A DNA stretch of 64,000 nucleotides, taken from the NCBI RefSeq assembly GCF_901538355.1, contig NZ_LR593887.1, forward strand, positions 2,022,920 through 2,086,919, written 5' to 3'. The notes under the pieces were generated by a model. That model was not told where the DNA came from and did not search any database. It saw only the letters and a program-made list of their open reading frames with translations. This DNA comes from Tuwongella immobilis. Lineage in GTDB: Bacteria > Planctomycetota > Planctomycetia > Gemmatales > Gemmataceae. Shown piece by piece: positions 9,084 through 17,408 of the stretch. How positions within the stretch are numbered: position 1 is the stretch's first letter; the number at the start of each line of letters is the position of its first letter. The translations under genes and the position numbers were made by a program.

Positions 9084-9539
9084 TCAGCGACCTCCAGCAT
9101 TGGCCGATTGCGATGCGTTCGACGCATTCGCCGAGTCCGCCGGAGAATCCCCCCGCGCCGGCAAATGCGATTCGCTGGAGAATCGCCAGGCCAGTTCATC
9201 GCGTTGCAACGAGCGATCGAAGACGAATCCGCCTAATGGCAACAGCGACGAGGTGAACCCCTCGATGATGCGCTCGGTTCGCATCGATACGCGACGAGCG
9301 GTGATGACCAAAGTGATCCAAAACAGAATGACCATCAGCCCATGAATCGGGCCGACGATGGAGACGGCAATACTTTGCCCGGCAGCGTATTTCAGCGGCA
9401 TCGCCAGTCCGAGCAGGAACAGAAACGAGCAGCCTTCAAGCAAGGCGATCAGCCGCAATAGCCGAAAGGGAGAGCGCATGGGATGATCCAGCAGGAGGGA
9501 GCGGACTGCGCCAGCAAAATGCGGGCGAATCTCCGCCAT
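9084..9539 (-). CDS. DUF3817 domain-containing integral membrane protein (copy 1)
   Basis: This 151-residue protein has the DUF3817 pattern: a first helix with LEGCSFLFLLGLAMPLKY (residues about 34-51), then VGPIHGLMVILFWITLVI and a third helix before a polar tail. The E-G-x-S-F and P-x-H-G motifs match the second DUF3817 copy at 26235-26609. The C-terminal 40 residues are Ser/Ala/Asn-rich and probably disordered. It is directly followed by the cytochrome-b-like membrane gene with one base between stop and start. Function is unknown. Confidence 0.8.
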   Translation of the reverse strand: MAEIRPHFAGAVRSLLLDHPMRSPFRLLRLIALLEGCSFLFLLGLAMPLKYAAGQSIAVSIVGPIHGLMVILFWITLVITARRVSMRTERIIEGFTSSLLPLGGFVFDRSLQRDELAWRFSSESHLPARGDSPADSANASNASQSANAGGR

Positions 9540-9651
9540 CGGGAATGGGCCACCATGAGAGCCACTGTCCCCAAGTTACCGCACCCTGCGATTGACTGAA
9601 ATGACAGTCATCCGACCAAATCTGCCAAGTTTGTCTGGAGGGCGATCGCGT

Positions 9652-12600
9652 TCATTTCGCCGGTTGACTCGCCCCTTGCGCTGACTGCTTCGCCGCCGCT
9701 GCATCCGCATGGCGGCGTGTGGTGTAACAGTGATTCCACAGCGGAATCGGTTGCTGCGTCAGCGGATCACGCCAAGTGAAGGAGCACATCTTTGGCGGAT
9801 CGATGGTCGATCGAAGAATCCGGACGGCCACCGGGGCACCCGGAAAGCTCAATTTCACGCTGCGATTCTCGACGCCGGTCGGTTGAAATAGTTTCAGCTC
9901 GCCGTTGATTTCAAGACGTACTTCTTTGTCGGTGTCGTGATGGAATTCGACTTCGAAATTTGCATGAGGCGGCACGATCCAACCGCGAAACTCGGAGAAG
10001 AATCGGCCAACATCGTCGGGGGCGGTGAAGCGAGCGGCGGTACTCCCGGACCAAAAATCGGGGATCATCGCCAGCGATGGAAAATGCTGGGGGATGGACA
10101 ACTGGGAGGGCTCTGCCAGCTCGATTGTGCCGATGCGCATGCCGAAATCAAGCGGCGAAAAGGCGTGGCCAAACAAATCGCATCGGACTCCCTGGATGCG
10201 TTCGGCTGGCGGAGTTGGCATCGGCTCCGGGGCGGATGCGGGCGGCGGTTCCAGCGAATCGACGATGACGGGGATGCCGAGATTGACCGAATTCAGGTCG
10301 CGCAGCAGCGCATCGAGATCCAATCCATCCGTGATGAACGCCCCCCGCATTTGCATGGCCAAATGCCGATGGTTGAGCAGGAACAGATCCACAACTGGGG
10401 CATCCATCAGCACTTCAAACCACCGAGTTGGCTGCGGTTCGTCCAGCGTCCAGAGGCTAAGCTGTCGATTTTTGCTGGCGATCAGCACCGCGGAATCGCT
10501 CAGCCATTCCATGGCGGTAATTTCCGAATCCGAGGCTTTCCACTGCATGCGCTCGGTGCCGTTGCTCAGGTCAATCACCCGGCAAACTCCGTGATTGGTG
10601 CCGATCAGCGCCTGGGAAATCGAGGAGCGAATCCGCATCGAACCGACCGGGCTCCCCACGGTCGGGTAGCGAAATCGCGGCGCGCCATCGGCGTCCAACC
10701 AGGCCACCCCACCGAGCGAATCGGCCGCCAGCATGCCATTGCGATCGCCATGCAATTTCTTCGCCAGCTCAAGCCCTTTGCTTTCCAGGAGCGTTTGCGA
10801 CTGGAACCGACGCGGTAGCAATTGCCCATCTCGCGTCAGAATCTGCGGGTCCACGCCACCAAGCCAGAGGCGATTCCCTGGCCCGTTGCTGAAAATATCA
10901 TGATTCGAAATCGGGAGCGGAGCCTTCGGCTGATGGAACGCCTGATATTTCCCATCGGCCGGATTCCACAAGAAGCCATCTGGACCAAATGTGCCATGGA
11001 ATTGCGCATCGGGAAGATTCGGCTCCCAGGTTTGGATGGGTGCGAAGTGCTCGCCAACAATGGCGTGCTGCTTCCAAGCCGGCGAGCGACGCGGGTGTTG
11101 AAGATCCCAAATGGAGAAAAACGAACTATTTTGATAGACAGAAAGATGCTTTTCCGAGCGAGTGATCAGCCGCGTTCGCGAGGGGGAGACGCCGATGCGA
11201 CGAATCGGTGCGCTCTGGTGGGCCAACGGATAGCGGGTCTGGATGGAACGAAACCGGCGGATTTCATGGCGATCACCCACCACCAACCATTCACCATCGG
11301 GGCTAAACGCGACGGGCGGTTGGACTTCCCGTCGAAAGCAACCGATGGTCAGGAGCGGCTGAAAAAAATGCTCATCCACCAGCATGGTTTCTTGCATCGT
11401 ATGGCCGGTCATGGCCACGAGATCCCCCGAGGGATGGGCGACTGAGTGATAAAAACCCGAATTGTTGGAGTGTTCGAATTCGGCTAGCGGAACTTTCGAG
11501 CTGAGATCGATCCGGGAGAGGAGATTGCCTCGGCTGAGATACCCCACGTGGAAGCCCGGCAGGGAGAAGAATCGACCCGCGGATTGATTCGGTAAAAAGC
11601 TGCGATGCTGCAGCGTGTCCCAATCGAGGTTGGAACATCCACCTTCCCAATTCAGCCAAATGGCACGTTCATTCGGAGCAAACGCGATCGAATCGAGATT
11701 TCTACCAAAGGAGGCTTGGCGGAGGGATTGCCAGGTGGCGGTGTCCCACACCTCGATTCCGTCCATAGAGGTCATCCAAAGCTCGGTGCCATCGGGTGAG
11801 AATTGCAGTGTGCCGCCAGCCGTTTTGGACGATTGCCAGGTGATGGCTTCTTCGGAAATCGGCTCCACCATTCGCCAACGATGGAGTCGCCCCGAGCGAT
11901 CGAGCATCACCAGCCATTCCCCATCTGGGCTGAACTGCAGGCCACTCGGCGATTGCTTGTATCCGTTCGGTTTCTGCAGCTTCGGATCGACTCGGGCAAA
12001 GAGCGTGTGGAGGCGCTGGCCGGTGTGAAGGTCGTGCAGCCAAATTTTCATCTTCAGCGGTGAGCCAATCTCCGCGAATCCGAATTGCGACATCGCCACC
12101 CAGGGCTGTTTTGGCGAGCAGCAGAGATGATGGCCGTCGTAGGTTTGTTTCGGCAGGGCGATCGCGGGGGTTTGTTCGACCAAATCGCGTACCAAGTATG
12201 CGGTCAGGTATTCGCTGCGGATGCGTTCCAACAGCACGGGATCGCGGGTGAGCGCGGCCGATTCGGCGAGCGCAGCTTTGACGGATGCGGTCCATCCCGG
12301 TTGCGGATTGGTCCGTGCGAGGCGAGCGGAATCGAGCGAGCGATAGATTGATTGAAGCTGGAGCGTATTTTGGAGGAATTGTTCTTTTTCCCGAATCGCC
12401 AGCTCTTTCGTCTGGGCAGTTTCGGCACGCAAGTTGGCTTCTTTCAGATCCTGCGAGTAATTCCAAGCAAGGATACTGAAGAGCGAAATCGCCACCAGAA
12501 GCGTGAGAATGACCCGCGCGGGGGTGGGGTAGCGCTGTGTCCAGCGGAGAATCTGTTCGATGGGCGTGGGGGGCCGCACCGAAACCGCGTCACCATTCGC

Positions 12601-13638
12601 AAAGCGACTGAGATCCTCGGCAAGTTCGCTGGCGCTGCGGTAGCGAGCGGCCTGCGATTTGGCGAGGCATTTCTGGCAAATGAGCTGCAAATCCATGGGG
12701 ACTTCCGGCCGCAAGCTGCGAATCGGCGGTGGATCGTCGTGGATAATCCGCTCCAAGGTGCTCCAGGCGACTTCCACGCCGAACGGAGTTTGGCCCGTGA
12801 GACATTCGTACAGAATGACACCCGTGGCATAAATGTCGGCGGCGATGCCAATTCCCGCGACGTTCCCGCGAGCCTGTTCCGGGGACATGTATGCAGGCGT
12901 GCCGACCATGGCGTCGCTGGCGGTGAGTTTCTGTCCGAATACTGGCTTGGCGAGGCCGAAATCGCTGATTTTCGCGTGGCCCTGGCGATCGAGCAGGATG
13001 TTGGCCGGCTTTAGATCGCGGTGAATCACCCCCGTGTCGTGGCAGGCTTGGAGGCCATCAGCAACTTCACGCACGATGCGAGTCGCTTCGGGAATCGATA
13101 ATTTCCCGTCGCTTTCGATTCGATCCGCAAGGGATCCGCCGTCCAGATATTCCATGACCAGATAAGGATTGGCATCGACCATGCCGAAATGATGGACGCG
13201 GACGACATGCTCATGCTGAATCGCGGCGATGGATTCCGCTTCAATGGTGAACCGCGCCAGTCGGGAGGCATCGGTGTTGGAGTCGCGGAGAAATTTGACG
13301 GCCACGAGCCGAGACAACTGCAAATCTCGGGCACGATAGACCTCGCCCATGCCGCCTTTGCCTAAAAGTTCGAGAATTTCGTAATTCGGAATGGAATTGG
13401 TGGAAGGGGTCAACTCGAAGGAGGTGGAGCCCCAATTCCCGTGCTGAAAATTCGCAGGATTCCCATCGGCTCCCAGCATCGACTTTGGCATCGACGGAGT
13501 TTCAAGCGTCACCGATTTCGCGGTTGGCATCGCGGCAATCGCGCGGTGTTCGGTATGTGGATCACCACCAGCCAGCGGTGCGATTGCAGGATCGGGATTG
13601 TGGGGGGAGGTCGAGTCGGGATGGAACGGAGAATCCAT
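9652..13638 (-). CDS. Serine/threonine protein kinase with WD40 repeats and PA14-like C-terminus
   Basis: This 1,328-residue Hanks-type kinase has a Ser/Pro-rich N-terminus (1-85) and a kinase domain at about 86-350. The glycine loop is LLGKGGMGEVY, the catalytic loop VIHRDLKPANILL and the metal site KISDFGLAKP, so it looks active. A single membrane helix follows at about 372-392 (ARVILTLLVAISLFSILAW). A probably extracytoplasmic WD40-type propeller covers about 490-1110 (SPDGEWLVMLDRSGRL, SPDGTELWMTSMDGIEVWD). The last 150 residues (FRGWIVPPHANFEVEFHHDT, EVRLEINGELKLF) look like a PA14-type domain. The ATG has AAGGA eight bases upstream and its own promoter. Such giant kinases are a planctomycete hallmark; the ligand and targets are unknown. 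Confidence 0.93.
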   Translation of the reverse strand: MDSPFHPDSTSPHNPDPAIAPLAGGDPHTEHRAIAAMPTAKSVTLETPSMPKSMLGADGNPANFQHGNWGSTSFELTPSTNSIPNYEILELLGKGGMGEVYRARDLQLSRLVAVKFLRDSNTDASRLARFTIEAESIAAIQHEHVVRVHHFGMVDANPYLVMEYLDGGSLADRIESDGKLSIPEATRIVREVADGLQACHDTGVIHRDLKPANILLDRQGHAKISDFGLAKPVFGQKLTASDAMVGTPAYMSPEQARGNVAGIGIAADIYATGVILYECLTGQTPFGVEVAWSTLERIIHDDPPPIRSLRPEVPMDLQLICQKCLAKSQAARYRSASELAEDLSRFANGDAVSVRPPTPIEQILRWTQRYPTPARVILTLLVAISLFSILAWNYSQDLKEANLRAETAQTKELAIREKEQFLQNTLQLQSIYRSLDSARLARTNPQPGWTASVKAALAESAALTRDPVLLERIRSEYLTAYLVRDLVEQTPAIALPKQTYDGHHLCCSPKQPWVAMSQFGFAEIGSPLKMKIWLHDLHTGQRLHTLFARVDPKLQKPNGYKQSPSGLQFSPDGEWLVMLDRSGRLHRWRMVEPISEEAITWQSSKTAGGTLQFSPDGTELWMTSMDGIEVWDTATWQSLRQASFGRNLDSIAFAPNERAIWLNWEGGCSNLDWDTLQHRSFLPNQSAGRFFSLPGFHVGYLSRGNLLSRIDLSSKVPLAEFEHSNNSGFYHSVAHPSGDLVAMTGHTMQETMLVDEHFFQPLLTIGCFRREVQPPVAFSPDGEWLVVGDRHEIRRFRSIQTRYPLAHQSAPIRRIGVSPSRTRLITRSEKHLSVYQNSSFFSIWDLQHPRRSPAWKQHAIVGEHFAPIQTWEPNLPDAQFHGTFGPDGFLWNPADGKYQAFHQPKAPLPISNHDIFSNGPGNRLWLGGVDPQILTRDGQLLPRRFQSQTLLESKGLELAKKLHGDRNGMLAADSLGGVAWLDADGAPRFRYPTVGSPVGSMRIRSSISQALIGTNHGVCRVIDLSNGTERMQWKASDSEITAMEWLSDSAVLIASKNRQLSLWTLDEPQPTRWFEVLMDAPVVDLFLLNHRHLAMQMRGAFITDGLDLDALLRDLNSVNLGIPVIVDSLEPPPASAPEPMPTPPAERIQGVRCDLFGHAFSPLDFGMRIGTIELAEPSQLSIPQHFPSLAMIPDFWSGSTAARFTAPDDVGRFFSEFRGWIVPPHANFEVEFHHDTDKEVRLEINGELKLFQPTGVENRSVKLSFPGAPVAVRILRSTIDPPKMCSFTWRDPLTQQPIPLWNHCYTTRRHADAAAAKQSAQGASQPAK

Positions 13639-13672
13639 ACCAAGAGTCCTTGAAGAAACCGGGCGACTCGAC

Positions 13673-13702
13673 AGTGTATTCCACCGATTACGGTTTCGTC
13701 AA
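13673..13702 (-). promoter_or_regulatory. Sigma70-like promoter for the kinase-WD40 gene
   Basis: On the minus strand, TTGACG (13702-13697) and TACACT (13678-13673) are 18 bases apart and match consensus at 5/6 and 4/6 positions. The -35 element lies inside the last codons of the aldolase gene. Transcription would start just upstream of the kinase ribosome-binding site. The kinase may therefore be read both from here and from the upstream aldolase gene. Confidence 0.45.
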
Positions 13703-14743
13703 TCCGTTGATGTGATTATTCTGCGATTCTTCGGGCTTCCAATATCCCACCTCGGGAAGCATCCCCGCTTGGTCGAGCAGCGAGCCGGCGGTGGCGATCC
13801 ACTCGGCGGGGAGTTGGGCACCGCGGAGGAGCAGCGGGGGAGCGGTCTGAAAGCCCGCGCGACCGAATGCCCGGAAGTGATCGACCAATTTGTTGGCGTT
13901 GGTAAAGGCGTTGCCGTGGGCGAATCCGCAAACCGTCGCAAAGATCGATTGCACCAGTTGTTGCAATTGGCGGGACAATTGTTCGGCTTCCGAATGCTGG
14001 CCATCGCGCAGATGCTGCAAAATCGCGGCTAACTCGCGGGAGAAGCCGTTGGCGGTGCTCAGCAAGAAGCCGTCATAGGGGCCACCGGCGGATTTGGGCC
14101 ATTGGAAGTAGCCGCCGATTTCGGCTCCGCGAACCAGGAAGACGCTCTCCAGATCGACATCGGCCAGCGCGACCCGATCTGAGCCGGATGTATCCTTGAA
14201 CAAGATGAAATTGGCGTATTCCGCGGCCAACTCGGCAACGGTTTCCGGGGCCATTTCGTTCTGCGTGACTTGCGGGAGTTGATACAGCGCGGTGGGGTGG
14301 CCGCGATCGAGCACCGTGCGCAGGGCATCGCGGATTTCGATTTGGCTGCGGTCTGCACCTTGAGGCGGGCAGATGGTCACGCCGACCACCGCGGGGTGTT
14401 CGAGCATGGGCTTGAGTGTTTGCAGCGCATTCAGCACGCTGGCAGTATCGGTTTTGAGAATGCCGATCAGCACATGAATTCCGGCGGCAGGGGCGGCGGG
14501 CAGCACCGTTTGCAGCAAGGTTTCGATTTCGGCGTCGGTCATTTCCCAGCCTTCGCCAGTGGAGCCGGGCACCAGAATTCCGCGAACCTGGGGGGCGATG
14601 GCCCGCAGATGCGCTTGAATTCGGGCCTCATTCAGGACACCAGCCGCTTGAAAATGGGTCAGCGTCGGGCACCACAGCGGTGGGATACCGTTTGGGAACA
14701 GCCGGTGTTGGAATTGACGACGGGTGGCAGCAATCGAATTCAT
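13688..14743 (-). CDS. Dihydrodipicolinate synthase-family (DapA/NAL) aldolase
   Basis: This 351-residue protein is a class I Schiff-base aldolase of the DHDPS/N-acetylneuraminate lyase family. Lys173 in NFILFKDTSG is the expected Schiff-base lysine and Tyr144 in TALYQLPQ the conserved tyrosine. LVPGSTGEGWEM near residue 58 corresponds to the family GTTGE motif, changed to GSTGE. It is longer than true DapA (about 290), with an N-terminal extension and about 60 extra C-terminal residues, so a sugar-acid aldolase role is more likely than lysine synthesis. The start was set at the ATG preceded by GGAG/GGGG; two upstream in-frame ATGs (up to 14770) lack such a site. No sugar catabolic genes flank it, so the substrate is unassigned. 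Confidence 0.82.
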   Translation of the reverse strand: MNSIAATRRQFQHRLFPNGIPPLWCPTLTHFQAAGVLNEARIQAHLRAIAPQVRGILVPGSTGEGWEMTDAEIETLLQTVLPAAPAAGIHVLIGILKTDTASVLNALQTLKPMLEHPAVVGVTICPPQGADRSQIEIRDALRTVLDRGHPTALYQLPQVTQNEMAPETVAELAAEYANFILFKDTSGSDRVALADVDLESVFLVRGAEIGGYFQWPKSAGGPYDGFLLSTANGFSRELAAILQHLRDGQHSEAEQLSRQLQQLVQSIFATVCGFAHGNAFTNANKLVDHFRAFGRAGFQTAPPLLLRGAQLPAEWIATAGSLLDQAGMLPEVGYWKPEESQNNHINGLTKP

Positions 14744-15027
14744 CGGAAACCCCAACTCCATTTCAGTCATGCATCGCGGTGATTCGGTCGATGGGCAACC
14801 GAACCATCGTCCCCGCGATGGAGCCTGAAGTCAAGCGTTCCCTGGAGGTTGCGGGGATTTCCCGATCGATCCTCGGGCCATTTCTCCGCGTGCAGAATCG
14901 TGACGGAATTCGCTGAATCCGAATTTTTTTGGAAAATCTCGACATTTTTCGAAAACCTGCCGCGCGTGTCGACGTTCTCTCGGCGTCGGTGGTCGAACGA
15001 AGGAATCAACAATCCAGGAGTTTCGAA

Positions 15028-15555
15028 ATGACGATGCGGATGCCGGTGCTGATGTTGGTGTTGGTGGCAATTTCGAGTCTGATGACCGTCCCCATGGCCA
15101 AGGCCGAACATGATGCCAAGGCCGTCAGCCGAGCGGAAAAACTGCTGTCCCCTGCGTCGATGGGGAAGACCATCAACAACTACCTGCACTTCGGTACGAC
15201 CTATCGCAGTCACGGCGATATGGTGTTGTACAATGTCGATAATCGCCCCACGGAATTCGCCTTGTTGGTGACCTTCAAGTGGGAAAGCAACGGGGTGGGC
15301 ACCACGAAGGTCTTTTTCTTCTTCAACTCCAACGGGGCGTTCATCGGTCTGCGTGTGAAAGAATCGGATGGGTTGTTCCAAAGCCCCTTCACGGCGGCCA
15401 ACCTGACCATCAAATTGTTGGGTGAAGCGCTGTACGAAGCGTTCAAAGACAACATGACCGATGGCGATAAGCAGTTTTTCCGCACCGCGATCGACAATGC
15501 TGATGCGAAATCGCTGCTCGAACTCTACCTGGTGTTGGAATCGCGATTGAAATAA
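15028..15555 (+). CDS. Secreted hypothetical protein (175 aa)
   Basis: No family is recognised. The N-terminus is a clear Sec signal peptide (MTMRMPVLMLVLVAISSLM followed by an AKA cleavage site near residue 26). The mature part is about 150 residues, with a beta-rich middle (DMVLYNVDNRPTEFALLVTF, TTKVFFFFNSNGAFIGLRV) and a helical C-terminus (KLLGEALYEAFKDNM, LLELYLVLESRLK). CCAGGAG eight bases upstream supports the ATG at 15028 over the longer open frame. A strong intrinsic terminator follows 32 bases after the stop, so this is probably a monocistronic gene. Confidence 0.75.
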   Translation: MTMRMPVLMLVLVAISSLMTVPMAKAEHDAKAVSRAEKLLSPASMGKTINNYLHFGTTYRSHGDMVLYNVDNRPTEFALLVTFKWESNGVGTTKVFFFFNSNGAFIGLRVKESDGLFQSPFTAANLTIKLLGEALYEAFKDNMTDGDKQFFRTAIDNADAKSLLELYLVLESRLK

Positions 15556-15587
15556 GTCGGCGATTCGCAATTGGCGATGACACCGTT

Positions 15588-15633
15588 CGACCGCCCCGGT
15601 TGCAGGATGCACCGGAGGCGGTCGGTCGCTTTT
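15588..15633 (+). terminator. Intrinsic terminator after the 175-aa secreted protein gene
   Basis: CGACCGCC (15588-15595) pairs perfectly with GGCGGTCG (15617-15624). An inner CCGGT/ACCGG stem (15596-15600 with 15611-15615) extends it past a one-base bulge. A TTTT run lies at 15630-15633. Position, stem strength and the T run make this the clearest terminator in the window. Confidence 0.75.
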
Positions 15634-15719
15634 GGTGGCCTCCGGTTGGACGCACGCCGCTGATTCGTCTAATCGCCACGAGCGAGTCGAATCGGTCCCC
15701 GAATGTGGAGAACAACCCC

Positions 15720-16313
15720 ATGATTTTCCGATTGCGAATGCTGGCTGTTGGCCTGATTTTGGGCACGCTGATGCTGGCCATGCCGTCCACGCAGTCACGG
15801 GCGATTGCGGATGAGAAAGCCGATGCCAAACTGGAACTGCTCATGCGGGCGTGGATCGGCACCTGGGCTGGCGTGCTGGAAATTCACGACACGGACAAGG
15901 TGAAACTCAACGTCCCCATGCAATTGGAGATCGCTCCGATCCCGGCAGAATCGGCCTGGAGTTGGAAACTCACCTACGGAATGGGCGAGAAAAAGCAGGT
16001 CCGCGATTATCGTCTGAAGCGGACGGCCGATGGCGAGTTGGTCATCGACGAGCAAAACGGCATCCTGCTGCGGGTGGATCGCTTTGGGCCGCAATTGATT
16101 ACCGAATTCGAGATTGCGGGGAGCTGCATCCAAACCCGTTATCGCCTCACCGATGCCGGAATCCGATTCGAACTCACCAGCACGGAACGCGCCAAGCCAT
16201 TGACATCCGGCCCGGAGAAGGGGCCGAAGGTCGAGTCGTTCCGCGTCGTGGGCTATCAATCGGCAATGCTTCAGAAAATCCGCCCGAAGGCGAAACCCAC
16301 ACCGAAACCGTGA
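15720..16313 (+). CDS. Secreted hypothetical protein (197 aa)
   Basis: I do not recognise a named family. A Sec signal peptide is clear (MIFRLRMLAVGLILGTLMLA, likely cut near residue 30). The mature part begins with a helix and then WIGTWAGVLEI, followed by regularly spaced beta strands (KLNVPMQLEIAPI, SWSWKL-like, RDYRLKRTADGELVIDEQNG, LITEFEIAGSCIQTRYRLTD). The layout suggests a lipocalin/THAP4-like barrel (WxGxW start), but this is only fold-level resemblance. The tail is Lys/Pro-rich (RPKAKPTPKP). The ATG at 15720 directly precedes the signal peptide; the longer open frame upstream overlaps the terminator of the previous gene. Confidence 0.72.
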   Translation: MIFRLRMLAVGLILGTLMLAMPSTQSRAIADEKADAKLELLMRAWIGTWAGVLEIHDTDKVKLNVPMQLEIAPIPAESAWSWKLTYGMGEKKQVRDYRLKRTADGELVIDEQNGILLRVDRFGPQLITEFEIAGSCIQTRYRLTDAGIRFELTSTERAKPLTSGPEKGPKVESFRVVGYQSAMLQKIRPKAKPTPKP

Positions 16314-16320
16314 CGCTGCG

Positions 16321-16346
16321 ACTCGCTTCCAGAATCGGCAGCGAGT
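16321..16346 (+). terminator. Possible terminator hairpin
   Basis: ACTCGCT (16321-16327) and AGCGAGT (16340-16346) form a perfect 7-bp stem with a 12-base loop, seven bases after the stop of the 197-aa gene. No T run follows, so it may be a weak or factor-dependent terminator or simply an mRNA-stabilising hairpin. Confidence 0.4.
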
Positions 16347-16411
16347 ACCATGGGGCGATTCCCGTGCGGATGCGCGGAATGCGGGCCAAGATGCCAAGGG
16401 GAGTCGCTCTC

Positions 16412-17317
16412 ATGATGGGTCGTCGATGTCGATGGATGGGGTTACTGCTGGGCTGCGTGGGATTGCTGCTGCTGACGCCATCGCTGCAGGCGGAAGATGC
16501 CTTTCCCAGTCAGGTGACGGTTCGCAAGTTGGCCGATGGCTTTGCCTTCACCGAAGGCCCAACACCGGATGCGCAAGGCAATGTTTACTTCACCGATCAA
16601 CCCAATGACCGCATTCTGAAGTGGTCCATCGACGGGAAATTGTCCGATTGGCTGAAACCCGCTGGGCGATCGAACGGGTTGTACATCGATGGCGAGGGAA
16701 TGCTCTGGGCATGTGCGGATGAGAAAAATCAACTCTGGAAAATCGACCCGACTACGAAACAAGTGACGGTTGTGGTCAACGATTTCCAGGGAAAACTGCT
16801 CAACGGGCCGAATGATTTGTGGGTGCGGCCGACGGGTGGAATTTACTTCACCGATCCGTACTATCAGCGGCCTTGGTGGACGCACAAGCAGCCGCCCCAA
16901 GCCAAGCGTGCGGTCTATTATCGCTCGCCGAAGGGGGAATTGTCGGTGGTCGATGATTCGCTGGTGCAGCCGAATGGGATCATCGGCACGCCGGACGGCA
17001 AGACGCTCTATGTGGCCGACATCAACGCCCGGAAAACCTATTCGTACACGATTCAGCCGGACGGAAAACTGACGAACAAGAAATTGTTCTGTCAGCCGGG
17101 ATCCGACGGGATGACCATCGATTCGGCAGGGAATGTCTATCTCACCAGTGGGAAAGTGCTGGTGTTCAACTCCGCTGGCACCAAGATCGGGGAAATCACC
17201 GTCCCGGAATCACCCGCGAATGTCTGCTTTGGCGGCAAAGAGGGCAAGACGCTGTTTATTACCGCGCGAAAAGGCTTCTACGCGGTGGATCTGCCATTTG
17301 GCCGCGTGAAGCCGTAA
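16412..17317 (+). CDS. SMP-30/gluconolactonase-like secreted beta-propeller protein
   Basis: This 301-residue protein has a signal peptide (RWMGLLLGCVGLLLLTPSLQA) and an SMP-30/gluconolaconase/LRE-like propeller. Typical blade motifs are FTEGPTPDAQGNVYFTD (residues about 43-60), SNGLYIDGEGMLWACAD, LLNGPNDLWVRPTGGIYFTD and QPNGIIGTPDGKTLYVADI. The conserved Glu of FTEGP and the Asn/Asp of NGPNDL and PNGI correspond to the divalent-metal ligands of the family. The family hydrolyses sugar lactones. Periplasmic location follows from the signal peptide. AAGGGGAG upstream supports the ATG at 16412 over one at 16391. It faces the cytochrome gene tail to tail across a hairpin. Confidence 0.88.
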   Translation: MMGRRCRWMGLLLGCVGLLLLTPSLQAEDAFPSQVTVRKLADGFAFTEGPTPDAQGNVYFTDQPNDRILKWSIDGKLSDWLKPAGRSNGLYIDGEGMLWACADEKNQLWKIDPTTKQVTVVVNDFQGKLLNGPNDLWVRPTGGIYFTDPYYQRPWWTHKQPPQAKRAVYYRSPKGELSVVDDSLVQPNGIIGTPDGKTLYVADINARKTYSYTIQPDGKLTNKKLFCQPGSDGMTIDSAGNVYLTSGKVLVFNSAGTKIGEITVPESPANVCFGGKEGKTLFITARKGFYAVDLPFGRVKP

Positions 17318-17362
17318 GCCGGTGATGCCCGGATGAGGTGGCGACGAATCGCCGATGCGGGG

Positions 17363-17394
17363 CGGTTACGCGGGAATCGCATCCCACGCAACCG
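17363..17394. terminator. Possible bidirectional terminator between convergent genes
   Basis: CGGTTACGCGGGA (17363-17375) and TCCCACGCAACCG (17382-17394) form a 13-bp imperfect stem with two mismatches around a six-base loop. It lies in the 91-base gap between the SMP-30-like gene (plus) and the cytochrome gene (minus). No T run is present on either side. Confidence 0.45.
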
Positions 17395-17408
17395 CTCGAT
17401 GCATCAAG

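Noticed and set aside
14767-15798. Minus-strand frame of about 340 codons
   Set aside because: It covers the signal-peptide gene at 15028 and a strong terminator; its composition is shadow-like.
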